From Notolepis coatsorum (lineage: Eukaryota > Chordata > Actinopteri > Aulopiformes > Paralepididae): a DNA stretch of 64,000 bases. The notes beneath the pieces are model-generated. The model did no database searches. It saw only the letters and a program-made list of their open reading frames with translations, and was not told where the DNA came from. Shown here piece after piece: positions 32,530-43,769 of the stretch. Positions within the stretch are counted from its first letter, which is position 1. Every line of letters starts with the position of its first letter. The stretch is from assembly GCA_963971535.1 (NCBI GenBank), contig OZ020589.1, positions 48,146,636 to 48,210,635 on the forward strand. The letters are read 5' to 3'. The translations under genes and the position numbers were made by a program.

Positions 32530-33004
32530 GTGTTCATGTATGTTGGTGTTTTTTGTTTTTGTTTTATTTGTTATTTTTCTTTCTCTGGTGTCCTTTGTAT
32601 AATTGATTAGATGTATGTCCTGGGGCCCCTATAGGTTGGGACCGGATTGTCACGGGCACAGGGTGGGGGGGTCCCCGGTTCGGGACCTCGGCGGGTCGTG
32701 GTGTTAAAGAGGCTGATGCTTTGACTCGTTGGGAGACCGGACTCGGGGTCCTCGAGGGTTGGGAACCATGGCAGCTGGGTATGGGGATGGAGGGGGCGCG
32801 GGATGGTCATTGTGCATGCTGTCTCAATTAGTGTGTTGTCATGATGTGTTAAGTTGATGTCTTATGTTATCTTTTTATGTTTTATTATTATTATTGTACT
32901 GTGATATTCTTGTTGTTGTTGTTTCATGTTTGAAGAAAGAAAAGAAAAAGATTTGGTAAAAAAAAAAAATTAAAAGGAGGAGAAAAAGTAGATAAAAAAA
33001 AGAT
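32530..33004 (+). other. LINE-B 3' UTR with A-rich end
   Basis: Noncoding: T/G-rich start, a GC-rich middle (about 32620-32810), then A-rich from about 32935 to 33004. It ends at AGTAAATC, where Rex1-like coding resumes. Confidence 0.75.
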
Positions 33005-33540
33005 AGTAAATCCAATAGTCTTACTGCAAAAGCGGGCCATTCGGAACCTTTTCAAGGCTGGTTACTATGAACACACAAATCCATTGTTTATAAAGTCTCA
33101 TATTATGAAATTTAATGATTTGGTTTATTATAAAACTATGCAAATAATGTACAGAGCTAAAGCAAAGTTACTACCAGACGGGGTGCAAAGGTTTTTTTCA
33201 ATACATGAAAGAAAATATGATTTGAGAGATATTTGTAAATTTACTGTTCAAAAAGCTAAGAAAGGGATTAAAAGGAGGTGTATTTCTATTATTGGGGTTA
33301 ACTTGTGGAACAATGCAGTTAAGAATGAGTAATTCGCTTTTGGTTTTTAAGAAAATGGTTTGTAAAGCTATTTTTGAAAACGACAAGGGTGAATAATACT
33401 GTTTTTTGATATTTTCTTTTGGAATACTGTTTTGGAGTCTTAATTTTTGTTAAGAATATAGGACAGGCATATATAAGCATTATGCATTATTGTTAAATGA
33501 TGGTGTATATTGTATTGTGTGAGATGATGACTGAATAAAG
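33005..33540 (+). pseudogene. Rex1/L2-like LINE, 3' end (continues 2487-3056)
   Basis: Coding resumes with LLQKRAIRNLFKAGYYEHTN and continues through a segment typical of the Rex1-type C-terminus (FIKSHIMKFNDLVYYKTMQI; GVNLWNN), then a 3' UTR ending ACTGAATAAAG before (TAC)n. Read across the gap, residues up to 3056 join smoothly to this piece. A second copy of the same family is at 60615-61280. Confidence 0.85.

Positions 33541-33576
<36 letters not shown>
33541..33576 (+). repeat. (TAC)n tail of Rex1-like LINE, left half
   Basis: Twelve TAC units, broken by the BEL/Pao element; the remainder continues at 42669-42731. Confidence 0.92.
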
Positions 33577-33577
<1 letters not shown>

Positions 33578-34983
33578 GTTCTGAAGGATCAGATTAAACC
33601 GAATATATATATTTATTTATATATATATATTTAATTGTATTTGTATATCCCCTGATATCCCTTGTATATTCCTTGTACAATATGCATTGAATATCCCTTC
33701 TAGTCTACTGAACATCCCATAATAGTCTCCATTCTACCATTGGACGAGACCTTGGTGCCAGGTCGCCATACCCCTCAGACCAGGTTCAATCGTACCGCTC
33801 AACATGTATGGACAAGTCCTAGTTCCGCGTAGGGATATGTCTACCGCACCACTAATGGTACTATTTGTTCATAGTGCGTATATATACTGCGCTATTAAAG
33901 TAGAGCTTTCTTTTAGTCCAGTTCCTTACCCTCCAACAGAGTGACAGACGCAAAAGCCTCCCCGCGAACCACGTGTGGGCAGTAAGGCCAATTCGGCCCA
34001 GTATCGGCATTGAGACATCGTGTATATTAATATTTGAATAGTCATATTTGGCACTATATCGTCGAGTTGGACGTATTCTATTAAGCTAATAATAGTCTAT
34101 TCATATGTAGTGCCTCGTGCGGTAAGAGTTCTATAGTAATCAGCACCCCCATCGTTTCGGGCATCAGCTGGACGCTTATCCAGGGTGGTTGACCCCACGT
34201 GAAGCTGCACCCGAGGAGCTCCAGGCCAAAGAGCGAGTGGACCTGTATATTGGATTATTCTACCGACGACGGCTAGCCTTCCCCGGCTTGGATTATGCTT
34301 TGAGTACTTTGATTATTCTATGGATAAAGGCCAACACTGCGGTGTGTTGGAAATACCCCCCCCGGAGAGGACGACAGGTGAGAAGACGCTCTACACGACG
34401 AGGTCGCCTCACGTCTCTCCATCGTGGACCGGAGGACGCCGGCCACAGAGAGTCCAACTGCTTTCATCTGTGGATCGAGGATCGCTGGGCACCGGGTCGC
34501 ACGACTGTGGGCTCTCCCAGGATACCCTCGGCCAGACGGGATACAGCCAGACTCTACCCCCCCCCCTCCAGCTGTCCTACAAGCAGTCGGAACCTTCCCC
34601 TAGTGTATCCAGCTATATAATCATTCAAGTATCATTGCTATTGTTCCCTAAATATTCCAGGTTGTATATTTGCTTCCTGCGCAATCAGAGATTGGACATT
34701 CGATATTGATCTATCTACGAATACTCATTTGCCATAAAAGTGCATACTATTTCAAATCATAAATGTAATTAAGTGATCGTTGTACATACCCTTTGCTATG
34801 TATTATTATTAAACGCAGACTTTCGACTTGGTACATTTGTGTTGGATCCGTTTCATCAGGTGGGAGTGTTTATCATAATTATTTATACCTAGTACTGGGT
34901 GGCCAGAGTCTAAAGTACAAGAGGTAGTGGTAGTAAGTATCATATCTAACCATACAGTCAGGGAATTGTACCCCTCAGTTACA
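33577..34983 (+). repeat. BEL/Pao 5' LTR
   Basis: 1,407 bp from TGTTCTGAAGG to CAGTTACA. A TATATATA sequence near 33878 followed by an AATAAA-free, CT-rich stretch is a plausible promoter. Nearly identical to 41263-42668. Confidence 0.94.
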
Positions 34984-34985
34984 AT

Positions 34986-35002
34986 TGGTCCTTCGAGCCG
35001 GA
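34986..35002 (+). promoter_or_regulatory. primer binding site, tRNA-Tyr type
   Basis: TGGTCCTTCGAGCCGGA lies two bases after the LTR and is complementary to the 3' end of vertebrate tRNA-Tyr as I know it (…CCGGCTCGAAGGACCA). It would prime minus-strand synthesis. Confidence 0.75.
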
Positions 35003-35051
35003 GGGTAATCAGTGTAATATTAATATAGTGTTATTAATATTAAAATGGCCT

Positions 35052-38000
35052 ATGATGAACACTCCACGAAACGATCCTCCTAACCAACAACGCCCGCGGC
35101 GCAAACGACAGCTCCCTCAGTACCTAGAGGCTTACGCTGTCAGTCAACAACCTAGTCTTCTACCAACAGTAAACGCGGTAAAACTAGAAAGTAAAATTAT
35201 GTCTAACCCTAACGACCAGGCTACCCCGACCATAGAGGCCCCTATGGGTTCTAACGTAACTGACCCAGCTCACGGTGGGGACCAGGGGGAACCAGACATG
35301 ACTTTACACCCCGCCAATACCGAAGAAGTAGTCCCCGACGAGTCCCGGGAGGAAGACAACACTACCGAGAGAGAACTCGGCACGGAAGAAGATGAGGAGA
35401 GCACCGTGGAGATAGAGCTCCAAGACTCCGCACGGAGTACCCCAAGGGACGGCTCCCCTATACAACCGTCTTCTCCCAGCGAGGCAGAGAGGACACTACA
35501 GCAGGCATTCCTCGTCAGCCTGAAAGCCTCTACTGAACGCGATAGACTCCAGGGTGAACGCGATCGATTGCAGATACAGCAACGGAGCGAAGAAGAGCAC
35601 ATACGCCTGGAAATAAGACGCATTCAGATGGAAGAGAATATGGCAAGAGACCGGGCCGACGCCCAGCGCGCCGCCACCGGTGCCCAGAGAGAATCGGATC
35701 TCACCAAGCGCGAAGCCGAGCGCGACAGAGCACAAGCGCAACTAATAGAACAGCTGATCAGAAGGACAACACCCCCTCCCTCCACCAGAGGCTCCAGGAA
35801 CTCGTCTAGACATCACTCCAGGGCGGCATCCCCTAGCCGAGTAAGCGACCCTGAACTTGACCAACAGACGAGGTTTATACCCCCCGCAGACCCCCTTCCC
35901 CAACCGGTCCAAGCGAGACCCAGCCACCGGGAAGGAGCAGCATACACTGCGGAGAGGCTAAATCAGAGACTACAAGCCCTGGATGACCTAACGGAAGTCG
36001 AAGAGGAAGAGGAGGAGAACCACGCCCGACGACAGCACAGTACTCTACCGGACCAGGAGGTCCAGTACAGCCCAGGCTATACCCCCGCGGAGCTGCGCTA
36101 CAGACCCCCGACGCTATTCACGGGTGAGCACGACGCACGACCCGCACCGAGGAACAGCACCTGGACCAGCGGGCCATGGTACACAGCCGGTACCAGCCCA
36201 CGCCAAGGAGCAGGAGGAGACTCGCCTAGGAGGCCTCTCCCCCAACGCTCGCCAATGTATCAACAATCCGCGTCATACATTGGCACACCTATGGTACCAG
36301 ACTTCACCCAGGAGAACCGGGCCCAGTATACGGAGCTCCGCATGTGTCTGGAGACAATGTTGGTGGATGTCATTGATGAACGCCATAAATACGCGATACT
36401 ACTGAAGCATTTAAAGGTACCCCGCGCGCACAACATAGCGCTCGCCTACGCCACTTCCACGACCCCATACACTGCAGCGCTGGTAGCGTTGGACCAGAGA
36501 TATGGACGTATATGGGATTACGTGATCCAGGAGATCAGGCACATCGACCGCCTACCCCCAGCAACAGACAATCGAGCACTGGACGACCTGTCCATCAGAG
36601 TGCAGTCCCTGGTAGGGATGCTGGGAGCGCAGAGGGAAAAGGGTAGGCATGAACTATACGCCAACTCAAATGTAGAGAGGATCTTGGAGAAGCTACCGCC
36701 CGCCCGACAGGAGCGTTTTAGGCGGCAGAGAGACCACAGAGACCCTAATGGCCCCGAACCGAACCTCCTCGATCTAGCCGACTTCCTGGCGAGAGAAGTC
36801 AGCAGCTTACGGCTAGATACATTCGGACGGAGCACCCCTGGCTCCAGAGAAGGAACCAGGAGACTAAATGATGGAAGAAGATCGGTGACTGTCATGCACC
36901 AATCGGAGTCAGTGCCAAGCAGTAGGAGCCACAGTACCCCCTCAAGAAAGGAGAAGTGGAAGATAGTGTGCCCCTACTGTGAGAAAGAACACTGGCTGTC
37001 ACAATGTGACTCATTCCCCAAGATGAATGCGGAGGAAGCGAGTCAATGGATAAAGTCCAACAGACGCTGTTTTCGCTGTGCGCGATCACACATGGCAGCC
37101 GAATGCCGCTTAAAGAAAAAGTGCAGTCGGTGCGATGGAGCCCATCTGGACATACTCCACGACAGTAACAGACGGCGGCCTCCACCCGCACCATCAAGCA
37201 GCAAAGCAAGCGTCATGTACATCGACCCCGCCAGCAGCAGCGGAGCCAGAGTGCTCTTAAAGGTAGTCCGTGTGACATTGAGCTACCAGAATAAAGTCAT
37301 GGACACTTACGCCGTCCTTGATGACGGGTCAGAGAAGACCCTTCTGCTCGCGTCCGCTGCGGCCCAGCTAGGGCTGCGGGGGAGCGAAAACCAAATGACA
37401 ATTCGGACAATAAGAAGAGATTTGAAAACGATAAAGGGCGAGAATGTCTCATTCTCTATCGCAGCAAGCGGCCAACCCGAGCGACGGTACAGGATTACAG
37501 ACGCTTTCACCAGCCAAGAAATAGGACTGTCGCGGTACACATACCCCGTAGCCAAGCTGATGGAGAAATATGTACATCTACGCAAGCTACCGATCCCGCT
37601 CATAGATGGTGCTACCCCGACACTGTTGATAGGCTCCGACCATGCAGACCTCATTGTCCCGATAGACCGGGTTCATACCGGACCCAGAGGCTGTCCTGCA
37701 GCAGTCGAGACCCGCCTAGGATGGACTCTCCAAGGCCCACTCGCCAAATCTCTCAACCGAACCACAGCCACTAGCTGTCTCCACTCCCGAGTCACAGAGG
37801 GAGACACCGCACTCCTGCAGCATGTAGAGAGGCTATGGACCTTAGAACAAATGCCCTTTAAGAACGAAAAGAAAGACATTCGCTCTAAAGACGACATCTA
37901 CGCCATTAACCTCCTCGAGACGGGAACAAAGAGAGTCCCAGTCAGCGGCGTGTTGAGATACGCCACGCCACTCCTGCGGCGGGAAGGGATGCCTACCTTT

Positions 38001-41000
38001 CACGCAAAGAAAGACGCCACAGAGCGGTACCTACTAAACACAGAGCGGCGCTTAGCCAAGGACCCCGCCCAAGAAAGTGTATACCGCGCTGAGATTGAGA
38101 AGCTCATCACAGCGGGACACGTCACAAAGATTGACATTAAAGAGGCCGACCAGACGACTGAATCGTGGTACGTGCCCCACCACAAGGTTCATCACAACGG
38201 CAAAGACCGCATCGTGTTTAACTGCAGCTACCAGATCGGATCCCAAAATCTGAATAAAGAGTTATTGCCCGGTCCTACACTCGGCCCCTCCCTACTAGGC
38301 GTACTACTCCGCTTCCGCCAGGACAAGGTGGCTATCAGCGGGGATATCAAAGGGATGTTCCTGCAGGTGAGATTAGTAGAGGAGGACAAGCCCCTGTTGC
38401 GGTTCCTATGGAGAGAGAGGCCAGGAGATGAGCACCCAGCCATCTACCAATGGGAAGTCCTCCCTTTCGGAACTACATGCAGCCCATGCTGTGCTACATT
38501 TGCACTACAGAGACATGTCGCAGAGGACCCAGCAGCGGACGAAGAGGTCCGACACAGTGTGAAGAACAGCTTCTACGTAGATAACTGTCTACAAAGCGTT
38601 TCGACCCAGGAAGAAGCCGAGGCTCTCCTACATAAACTCCGCGCCTCTCTGATCAAAGGCGGCTTTGATCTCAGGCAGTGGGCCAGCAGCGATCCGCACG
38701 TACTGCGCAGCCTCTCCTCCGAGGACAAGGCAGCGAGCAGCGAGACCTGGATGGCCACAATCCCAGGAGAAGCCCAAGAGATGACACTAGGACTAGTGTG
38801 GCGCTTCAAAACAGATTCGCTCCACTATAGACACAAACCCCTGACCACGGAGCAGGGAAGGTCGACGGCAATACCGACCACCAGACGGAGTGTGTACAGA
38901 ACACTCGCCCGACAATATGACCCGTTAGGATGTATACTACCGTACACCACCAGGGCAAAGATGATTGTACGAGCATTGTGGGACAAGGACCAGGGCTGGG
39001 ACGACCCCATTCCCGCACACCTTGCATCCACCTGGAGAGAGTGGGAGATGGAACTCCACTCACTCCCAGGCGTTAATATACGCCGAAGCTACTTCCCACC
39101 CACGGTGAGGCCAGAGACATGTAAAATGGATTTACACGTCTTCAGTGACGCCTCCGAGGTCGCCTACGGATCAGTAGCCTACTTGCGGGCCCAAGAAGAG
39201 GGGGGAGAGATCTACACAGCATTCATCCTCGCCCGCTCGAGAATAGCCCCACGCAAGCAACAGTCTATCCCACGTCTAGAGCTCTGCGCAGCCCTCGCAG
39301 GAGCGCATCTAGCCACGCTCATCCAACGTGAGCTCACCATTCCGGTGCATAGAACAATCCTGTGGTCAGATTCCACGACAGTACTCGCCTGGATCAAATC
39401 GGATTCATGCAAATACAAAGTCTTCGTGGGAGTCAGAGTCACTGAGATTCAAGAGTTAACCGGAGAGTTAACCGGAGAAGCAAACTGGCGCTATGTTGAT
39501 ACAAAACACAACCCAGCTGACGTCATCACCCGGGGAATGTCCCTAGATGACTTAACCCGTCATAACATCTACAGTGACGGACCAGCATTCCTCAAGCTCC
39601 CGGAAGGAGATTGGCCCACGCCCACCCCGAGGGAAGCAAGTGACGAGGAGGCTGAGAATAAGAAACCCATGTTCTGTGGATTGAGCACTGTTGTCTCCGC
39701 AGACCCCAACATAGACGATTGCATTACCATAGAGAGTGTGCAGCAACGGACATTCCTGCGGCACCACCCAGAGATTAAGTCCCCCGCTGATATGTCAGCA
39801 GCTGACTACGAGGAAGCAGAACTGCTTCTACTGCAACGAGCCCAGAGAGACTCGTTCCCCGATGAACTAGACTGTCTACAGGGAGGAAAGCCCGTCCCAT
39901 CAGACAGCAGATTGATTCATCTGGCCCCCGAGAGTGACACACATACCCTCATCAGAGTGGGTGGTCGCCTGCGGAGAGCCCCCAATTTACCGGATGACAT
40001 TAAGTACCCGATCGTATTGAACAGCCGACACAAGGTCACAGAGCTGATTATAAAGAAATACGACGAGGATGTACACCACGCAGGAGCAGAGAGAGTCTTC
40101 GCGGAAATCAGACGTCGTTACTGGATACTTCAAGGAAGAGAGGCGGTGCGACGCTTCCAGCGAACCTGTCTAGACTGCCGAAAGTGGCGCGCGCAGCCCA
40201 GCATACCACGGATGGCTGACCTACCTCCATGTCGCCTCCGACTCGGCGACAAGCCATTCCACTCAACAGGCATGGACTGTTTCGGCCCGCTGCACATAAA
40301 GAAAGGAAGAGGCACCGAGAAGCGGTGGGGTATTGTATTCAAATGCATGACCACCAGAGCGATACATATCGAGCTCCTTCCGACCATGAGCGCAGACTCA
40401 TTCCTTATGGCCTTCCGAAGATTCACATCACGGAAAGGAAAACCGTCTACATTATTGTCCGATCACGGGACAAACTTCAAAGGCGGAGAAAGAGAGCTGA
40501 GGGAGAGCTTCCAAGCTATGGGCCCAGAACTTAAGACCCACCTCGCTCCAGCCCAGATTGACTTCCAATTCAACCCCCCAAACGCACCCCACTTCGGTGG
40601 AACTTGGGAACGAGAAGTACGTTCTATAAAGACAGCCCTGTACGCAGTACTTGGGGCCCAGACTGTGGCGGAAGAAGTCCTAATGACAGTCCTCACGGAG
40701 ATTGAGGGAGTATTGAACTCCAAGCCCCTCGGTTACGTCTCCAGTGATGTAGCAGATGTCGACCCAGTCACCCCCAACACCCTCCTGATGGGGCGGCTAG
40801 ATCCCGCGTTACCCCAGACAATGTACCGGCCTGAAGAAGCGAACGGCCGACGAATGTGGAGGTACAGCCAAGTATTAGCCGACAAGTTTTGGAGCAGTTT
40901 CCTACTGCACTACCTACCGTCTCTACAGACCCGCCAGAAGTGGGTAAAAGAGAGAGACAATTTGACGGAAGGAACAGTCGTCATGATTATTGACCAGTCA

Positions 41001-41183
41001 CTACCCAGAGCTATGTGGCCGGCTGGCCGCGTAAGCAAAGTGATCACCGGTGCCGATGGCAAGGTCCGAGCAGCTGAAGTACTCGTCCAGGGGCGCATTT
41101 ACACCCGTCCTGTGGCGAGGCTCATAGAACTGCCCCGACTCCCAGACACAATCGATGATGACCATGACCCTATGACTTTGTGA
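35052..41183 (+). CDS. gag-pol: BEL/Pao Gag-Pol polyprotein
   Basis: One intact frame of 2,043 codons from ATG at 35052 to TGA at 41181-41183; an upstream GTG extension to 35028 is unlikely to be used. Order: an acidic, Arg/Glu-rich coiled-coil Gag region; zinc knuckles at about 639-700 (CPYCEKEHWLSQC; CFRCARSHMAAEC; CSRCDGAH); aspartic protease with LDDGSEK near 756 (the Pao-type form); RT with FYVDNC near 1175 (YVDN replaces YVDD, usual for this group); RNase H with DASEVAYGS near 1366; integrase with an HHCC finger near 1675, D in GMDCFGP (~1741), D in LSDHGTNF (~1804) and E in GGTWEREV (~1855); and a C-terminal beta-rich domain. It supplies all functions for retrotransposition. Confidence 0.96.
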   Translation: MMNTPRNDPPNQQRPRRKRQLPQYLEAYAVSQQPSLLPTVNAVKLESKIMSNPNDQATPTIEAPMGSNVTDPAHGGDQGEPDMTLHPANTEEVVPDESREEDNTTERELGTEEDEESTVEIELQDSARSTPRDGSPIQPSSPSEAERTLQQAFLVSLKASTERDRLQGERDRLQIQQRSEEEHIRLEIRRIQMEENMARDRADAQRAATGAQRESDLTKREAERDRAQAQLIEQLIRRTTPPPSTRGSRNSSRHHSRAASPSRVSDPELDQQTRFIPPADPLPQPVQARPSHREGAAYTAERLNQRLQALDDLTEVEEEEEENHARRQHSTLPDQEVQYSPGYTPAELRYRPPTLFTGEHDARPAPRNSTWTSGPWYTAGTSPRQGAGGDSPRRPLPQRSPMYQQSASYIGTPMVPDFTQENRAQYTELRMCLETMLVDVIDERHKYAILLKHLKVPRAHNIALAYATSTTPYTAALVALDQRYGRIWDYVIQEIRHIDRLPPATDNRALDDLSIRVQSLVGMLGAQREKGRHELYANSNVERILEKLPPARQERFRRQRDHRDPNGPEPNLLDLADFLAREVSSLRLDTFGRSTPGSREGTRRLNDGRRSVTVMHQSESVPSSRSHSTPSRKEKWKIVCPYCEKEHWLSQCDSFPKMNAEEASQWIKSNRRCFRCARSHMAAECRLKKKCSRCDGAHLDILHDSNRRRPPPAPSSSKASVMYIDPASSSGARVLLKVVRVTLSYQNKVMDTYAVLDDGSEKTLLLASAAAQLGLRGSENQMTIRTIRRDLKTIKGENVSFSIAASGQPERRYRITDAFTSQEIGLSRYTYPVAKLMEKYVHLRKLPIPLIDGATPTLLIGSDHADLIVPIDRVHTGPRGCPAAVETRLGWTLQGPLAKSLNRTTATSCLHSRVTEGDTALLQHVERLWTLEQMPFKNEKKDIRSKDDIYAINLLETGTKRVPVSGVLRYATPLLRREGMPTFHAKKDATERYLLNTERRLAKDPAQESVYRAEIEKLITAGHVTKIDIKEADQTTESWYVPHHKVHHNGKDRIVFNCSYQIGSQNLNKELLPGPTLGPSLLGVLLRFRQDKVAISGDIKGMFLQVRLVEEDKPLLRFLWRERPGDEHPAIYQWEVLPFGTTCSPCCATFALQRHVAEDPAADEEVRHSVKNSFYVDNCLQSVSTQEEAEALLHKLRASLIKGGFDLRQWASSDPHVLRSLSSEDKAASSETWMATIPGEAQEMTLGLVWRFKTDSLHYRHKPLTTEQGRSTAIPTTRRSVYRTLARQYDPLGCILPYTTRAKMIVRALWDKDQGWDDPIPAHLASTWREWEMELHSLPGVNIRRSYFPPTVRPETCKMDLHVFSDASEVAYGSVAYLRAQEEGGEIYTAFILARSRIAPRKQQSIPRLELCAALAGAHLATLIQRELTIPVHRTILWSDSTTVLAWIKSDSCKYKVFVGVRVTEIQELTGELTGEANWRYVDTKHNPADVITRGMSLDDLTRHNIYSDGPAFLKLPEGDWPTPTPREASDEEAENKKPMFCGLSTVVSADPNIDDCITIESVQQRTFLRHHPEIKSPADMSAADYEEAELLLLQRAQRDSFPDELDCLQGGKPVPSDSRLIHLAPESDTHTLIRVGGRLRRAPNLPDDIKYPIVLNSRHKVTELIIKKYDEDVHHAGAERVFAEIRRRYWILQGREAVRRFQRTCLDCRKWRAQPSIPRMADLPPCRLRLGDKPFHSTGMDCFGPLHIKKGRGTEKRWGIVFKCMTTRAIHIELLPTMSADSFLMAFRRFTSRKGKPSTLLSDHGTNFKGGERELRESFQAMGPELKTHLAPAQIDFQFNPPNAPHFGGTWEREVRSIKTALYAVLGAQTVAEEVLMTVLTEIEGVLNSKPLGYVSSDVADVDPVTPNTLLMGRLDPALPQTMYRPEEANGRRMWRYSQVLADKFWSSFLLHYLPSLQTRQKWVKERDNLTEGTVVMIIDQSLPRAMWPAGRVSKVITGADGKVRAAEVLVQGRIYTRPVARLIELPRLPDTIDDDHDPMTL

Positions 41184-41262
41184 GTTGACTGACCCTTACA
41201 GCGAACCCTTGAGTGGTAGACAGTGCGGTTAATCTGTCTCTGCTTAACTAATTGGGTTGGGC
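41184..41262 (+). other. BEL/Pao 3' untranslated stretch
   Basis: 79 bp between the Pol stop and 3' LTR; the polypurine tract is weak (ATTGGGTTGGGC just before the LTR). Confidence 0.6.
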
Positions 41263-42668
41263 TGTTCTGAAGGATCAGATTAAACCGAATATATATATTT
41301 ATTTATATATATATATTTAATTGTATTTGTATATCCCCTGATATCCCTTGTATATTCCTTGTACAATATGCATTGAATATCCCTTCTAGTCTACTGAACA
41401 TCCCATAATAGTCTCCATTCTACCATTGGACGAGACCTTGGTGCCAGGTCGCCATACCTCTCAGACCAGGTTCAATCGTACCGCTCAACATGTATGGACA
41501 AGTCCTAGTTCCGCGTAGGAATATGTCTACCGCACCACTAATGGTACTATTTGTTCATAGTGCGTATATATACTGCGCTATTAAAGTAGAGCTTTCTTTT
41601 AGTCCAGTTCCTTACCCTCCAACAGAGTGACAGACGCAAAAGCCTCCCCGCGAACCACGTGTGGGCAGTAAGGCCAATTCGGCCCAGTATCGGCATTGAG
41701 ACATCGTGTATATTAATATTTGAATAGTCATATTTGGCACTATATCGTCGAGTTGGACGTATTCTATTAAGCTAATAATAGTCTATTCATATGTAGTGCC
41801 TCGTGCGGTAAGAGTTCTATAGTAATCAGCACCCCCATCGTTTCGGGCATCAGCTGGACGCTTATCCAGGGTGGTTGACCCCACGTGAAGCTGCACCCGA
41901 GGAGCTCCAGGCCAAAGAGCGAGTGGACCTGTATATTGGATTATTCTACCGACGACGGCTAGCCTTCCCCGGCTTGGATTATGCTTTGAGTACTTTGATT
42001 ATTCTATGGATAAAGGCCAACACTGCGGTGTGTTGGAAATACCCCCCCCGGAGAGGACGACAGGTGAGAAGACGCTCTACACGACGAGGTCGCCTCACGT
42101 CTCTCCATCGTGGACCGGAGGACGCCGGCCACAGAGAGTCCAACTGCTTTCATCTGTGGATCGAGGATCGCTGGGCACCGGGTCGCACGACTGTGGGCTC
42201 TCCCAGGATACCCTCGGCCAGACGGGATACAGCCAGACTCTACCCCCCCCCTCCAGCTGTCCTACAAGCAGTCGGAACCTTCCCCTAGTGTATCCAGCTA
42301 TATAATCATTCAAGTATCATTGCTATTGTTCCCTAAATATTCCAGGTTGTATATTTGCTTCCTGCGCAATCAGAGATTGGACATTCGATATTGATCTATC
42401 TACGAATACTCATTTGCCATAAAAGTGCATACTATTTCAAATCATAAATGTAATTAAGTGATCGTTGTACATACCCTTTGCTATGTATTATTATTAAACG
42501 CAGACTTTCGACTTGGTACATTTGTGTTGGATCCGTTTCATCAGGTGGGAGTGTTTATCATAATTATTTATACCTAGTACTGGGTGGCCAGAGTCTAAAG
42601 TACAAGAGGTAGTGGTAGTAAGTATCATATCTAACCATACAGTCAGGGAATTGTACCCCTCAGTTACA
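41263..42668 (+). repeat. BEL/Pao 3' LTR
   Basis: 1,406 bp, near-identical partner of 33577-34983, followed by ACTAC and the rest of the (TAC)n tract. Confidence 0.94.

Positions 42669-42731
<63 letters not shown>
42669..42731 (+). repeat. (TAC)n tail of Rex1-like LINE, right half
   Basis: About 21 ACT/TAC units continuing the tract at 33541-33576. Single-copy-like sequence starts after it. Confidence 0.9.
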
Positions 42732-42732
<1 letters not shown>

Positions 42733-43538
42733 TATTTCTTCAAATAGCTTGTATATTTTGTTTCTCCATGCATCTCCCTTAGGCTTCAATACTAAAACTG
42801 GCACCAAGCAGAGCATATAATGCTGGTGTTCTGATGTAATGACTCTTCCTTCTTTTATAGTTTCCTTACCAATGACCAGGTAGTGACCACTGTTACGTTG
42901 TCATTATAATGTTCAGTTCTCAACATTCTATCTCACATGCAAGATCCTACACCTGAAGGGGGTATTGTTCCAAAACTGTTACAGTGAAAACAAGTAAAAG
43001 TGGTTGTTCCTGTTTGCTTTCTTTCTCCATATATTAGGATATTATAACATTGTAAGTGATTTGATGCAGAATAGCTTAGCACCCCATCTACCTTTCTATT
43101 CCTTAACAATCAAACCTTGTGCTAAGATGTCATGAATGTATTCATGGTTTAAATGTCAGTGATTTAGCCATGGGTTTCAAGGTGCTCTCAGGCCACAAAT
43201 GTAGAACTTATAGGCTAGCTTGCAACCTACTCCCGAAACCTCTTCTCACTTGGTTTTGTTTTGAGCATTGTTCCAATGACATACTACTGCCCCAAATCCA
43301 AATGTGATAATACCGGTAGCTACAGGAACAATAAGTCCATATAACAGGAACAGTGATCTTATCATCAGGTCCTCTTGCCCAATGGCACGCAACAATCCGT
43401 CTTTATGTGGAATGTGTCAATTCAGAGAGAGCATTCTTCCCCTATAGGTCATAAAGGTCATAATGATGGTAATTTTGTCTATAGGTTGGTGTCTGGACAA
43501 GGACTGACAAGGAATGTCACCTTACATGAGCATGCATG
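42733..43538. other. no recognisable feature
   Basis: A/T-rich intergenic sequence. No coding, TIR or known repeat was identified. Confidence 0.5.
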
Positions 43539-43665
<127 letters not shown>

Positions 43666-43769
43666 TTGTTCCCCCTCCCCCTGATTAGAGTATATATTAC
43701 TCTTATCAGACCAAATTAAAAGTGAAGACACAGATATATTGGCCTTCAAGCTCAGTATGTAGGCCCATT

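Larger units (their letters stand above)
3509..33004 (+). mobile_element. LINE-B: L1/Tx1-like LINE, split by five later insertions
   Basis: Plus-strand L1-like element: 5' UTR from about 3509, ORF1 remnant 3639-4447, spacer, ORF2 remnant in four pieces (13436-14177, 15795-16447, 18050-19075, 31690-32526), 3' UTR and A-rich end at about 33004. Insertions removed from this reading are LINE-A (4717-12147), SINE (12699-13148), piggyBac-like element (14182-15790), Mutator-like element (16457-18040) and retrovirus (19080-31685). The A-rich block near 32977-33003 resembles the SINE tail at about 3485-3508 and may be its diverged target duplication. Without the insertions it would be roughly 6 kb. 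ORF2 is a diverged relative of LINE-A ORF2. Confidence 0.85.
33577..42668 (+). mobile_element. complete BEL/Pao LTR retrotransposon
   Basis: 9.1-kb element: 5' LTR, tRNA-type primer site, one long gag-pol frame, 3' LTR, and ACTAC duplicated on both sides (33572-33576, 42669-42673). By eye the LTRs differ at two substitutions (near 33773 and 33831) plus one C in a C-run (10 versus 9), so insertion is very recent. It landed in the microsatellite tail of the Rex1-like LINE. Confidence 0.95.

Noticed and set aside
34189-34620. Open frames inside the BEL/Pao LTR (also 41875-42288)
   Set aside because: The longest begins at TTG; the ATG-started one (34320) changes its C-terminus between the two LTRs because of a C-run indel. 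No motif seen.
35028-35051. Upstream extension of the BEL/Pao polyprotein
   Set aside because: It needs a GTG start; the first ATG of the frame is at 35052.
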